Made by a program: the position numbers and the translations under genes | The notes under the pieces: model-generated | Databases searched by the model: none | The model's input: the letters and a program-made list of their open reading frames with translations, nothing else | What the model was told of the DNA's origin: nothing | Source of the DNA: CAVHIG01 sp963636105 | GTDB lineage: Bacteria > Bacillota > Clostridia > Peptostreptococcales > Anaerovoracaceae | DNA: 6,729 nt | Reading direction: 5' to 3' | Assembly: GCA_963636105.1 (NCBI GenBank) | Contig: CAVHIG010000068.1 | Span: forward strand, 1-6,729 | Shown: piece by piece, positions 5,734 to 6,729 of the stretch | Position numbering within the stretch: the stretch's first letter is position 1 | Layout of the letters: each line of letters begins with the position of its first letter

Positions 5734-6729
5734 CTAATTTTCAGAGTTTTCCGCGACAGGATATGTCCCGTCAGGCAGGATACTTGTGTCGCCATTTGCA
5801 ACCCATTTTTCGCTTTCGTTCGTTACAAGTGTCCAGCCGCTTGCATCATCAAACGTAACGCTGAAGCCGCTTACGCCTGTAACCTTTGCGATATCAGGAC
5901 CATCCACATCGTATTTAAGCGGTGTCGTTACAGTCATGTCGGCAAAGCTTACAGTCGCATCGCTCTGCGCATTTGCCATACGGATAAATCTTCCTTTCAT
6001 GTTCACAAGTGCATTTCCTGTGAACGTAAATGTTCCGCGATTTTCCTTGTTTGAAAGCTGAATCTGGTTATCTGTGCAATTAGTAAATGTATTGTCAGTA
6101 ACCGCAAAGCCGGTCAATACCGCAGAACTGTTGTTCCAGTGAATCGGCTGATAGTAATTGCTCATCTCACAATCTGTAATCCTTATATTGTTGTATCCCT
6201 TTGTACCGCTTTCAGCACCGCAGAAGCCATTGTCATTTGATCCGCTTCCTGCGCTGAAGAAATGTACATATTGATTATCTGTATCGCCACTGCCCGAGCA
6301 ATTGCTTACCGTAAAGCCGTTTACAAGCAAGGAAGAGCCTTTTACCTGGCTACCTGTGTTGTCTCTCAGAAGAATAGAGTTCTGCTTGTTACTGTCAAAA
6401 GTAATGCCGTCGATTGTGATATTTTTCAAAGAAAGATAGCTTATAAAGCCACTGTTTTCACGTCCCATCGCTACCTGATTCGAAGCAGGTGCACTGCTGC
6501 ACCAGAAAAGTCCGGCCTCGACTACGACTCCATTGCAAGCAACATCCGCATTTTCAGCCGCTTTTATGGTCACATTTTCAAACTCGCGATAGTAAGCCGG
6601 ATAAGATCCTTTGTCAAGATCCCATTCTTCCTTTCTCTCGCTGGAAAGCAAGCTCTGACGCAGGTATAAAGTATCGTAATCTCCCTCGGTCAGCACAAGT
6701 GTCTTACTATCGATCGAGCCGTATTTGCC
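5734..6729 (-). CDS. Beta-helix surface protein, C-terminal 331 residues (5' end beyond window)
   Basis: The frame is open to the right edge, entering as GKYGSIDSKTLVLTEGDYD, so the true start and any signal peptide lie outside the window. The GTG at 6696 has no ribosome binding site and is internal. The sequence reads as short beta-strand repeats rich in Asn, Thr and Gly: LSLKNITIDGITFDSN, LVNGFTVSNCSGSG, IRITDCEMSNYY, FAVTDNTFTNC and FTFTGNALVNMKGRF. This is typical of right-handed parallel beta-helix (pectate-lyase-like) surface or secreted proteins. The C-terminus (GVSGFSVTFDDASGWTL to VAENSEN) has no SLH domain, LPXTG motif or other recognisable anchor. It lies upstream of the SLH gene in the same orientation but is separated by a strong terminator and more than 500 bp. 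No catalytic residues can be assigned; adhesion or glycan binding is inference. Confidence 0.88.
   Translation of the reverse strand, partial: GKYGSIDSKTLVLTEGDYDTLYLRQSLLSSERKEEWDLDKGSYPAYYREFENVTIKAAENADVACNGVVVEAGLFWCSSAPASNQVAMGRENSGFISYLSLKNITIDGITFDSNKQNSILLRDNTGSQVKGSSLLVNGFTVSNCSGSGDTDNQYVHFFSAGSGSNDNGFCGAESGTKGYNNIRITDCEMSNYYQPIHWNNSSAVLTGFAVTDNTFTNCTDNQIQLSNKENRGTFTFTGNALVNMKGRFIRMANAQSDATVSFADMTVTTPLKYDVDGPDIAKVTGVSGFSVTFDDASGWTLVTNESEKWVANGDTSILPDGTYPVAENSEN

Noticed and set aside
1..6729. CRISPR array, tRNA, rRNA, insertion sequence or phage genes
   Set aside because: No regularly spaced short repeats, cloverleaf, rRNA motif, transposase or phage protein was seen on either strand.

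Overview
The window looks like a piece of a low-to-moderate GC Firmicutes (Clostridia/Eubacteriales) chromosome, probably a gut or oral anaerobe. The evidence is the strong AGGAGG-type ribosome binding sites, the A/T-rich intergenic DNA, a Gram-positive type signal peptide, and a large surface protein ending in three S-layer homology (SLH) domains. I cannot name the genus from sequence alone.

Layout, left to right. (1) 75-1508 (+): an intact 477-residue ATPase with a P-loop, a middle winged helix and a C-terminal nuclease-like fold (archaeal ATPase/DUF234 type), preceded by a possible -10 box and an 18-bp palindrome. (2) 1509-1905: a 397-bp junction. It holds a minus-strand stub of a second, different ATPase (the first 34 codons of an AAA_14/DUF4143-type gene, cut off at its Walker A motif), a promoter-like site for that stub, short repeats, and the bidirectional terminator of the next gene. 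(3) 1906-5199 (-): a 1097-residue secreted, SLH-anchored beta-helix protein containing two DNA-identical 346-bp repeats. (4) 5200-5733: a regulatory intergenic region. (5) 5734-6729 (-): the 3' 331 codons of a second beta-helix surface protein, running off the right edge and ending without an SLH anchor.

The most interesting part is the control region of the SLH gene. Reading on the minus strand there are four A-tracts at helical spacing (5345-5379), then a -35/-10 pair whose 18-bp spacer contains a run of nine G (C9 at 5312-5320 on the + strand). Next comes a leader predicted to begin with a 12-bp stem whose loop displays a near-perfect Shine-Dalgarno sequence followed at normal spacing by GTG-TAA, a start codon directly followed by a stop. 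Then comes the true ribosome binding site and ATG. This is the architecture expected of a phase-variable surface antigen with a structured leader, although no function has been shown. Recombination between the 346-bp repeats would add a second, structural source of variation.

The same intergenic region also has an orphan + strand promoter (5484-5512) followed by about 190 nt with no convincing ORF and a strong 15-bp-stem terminator (5658-5707). This is a candidate small RNA.
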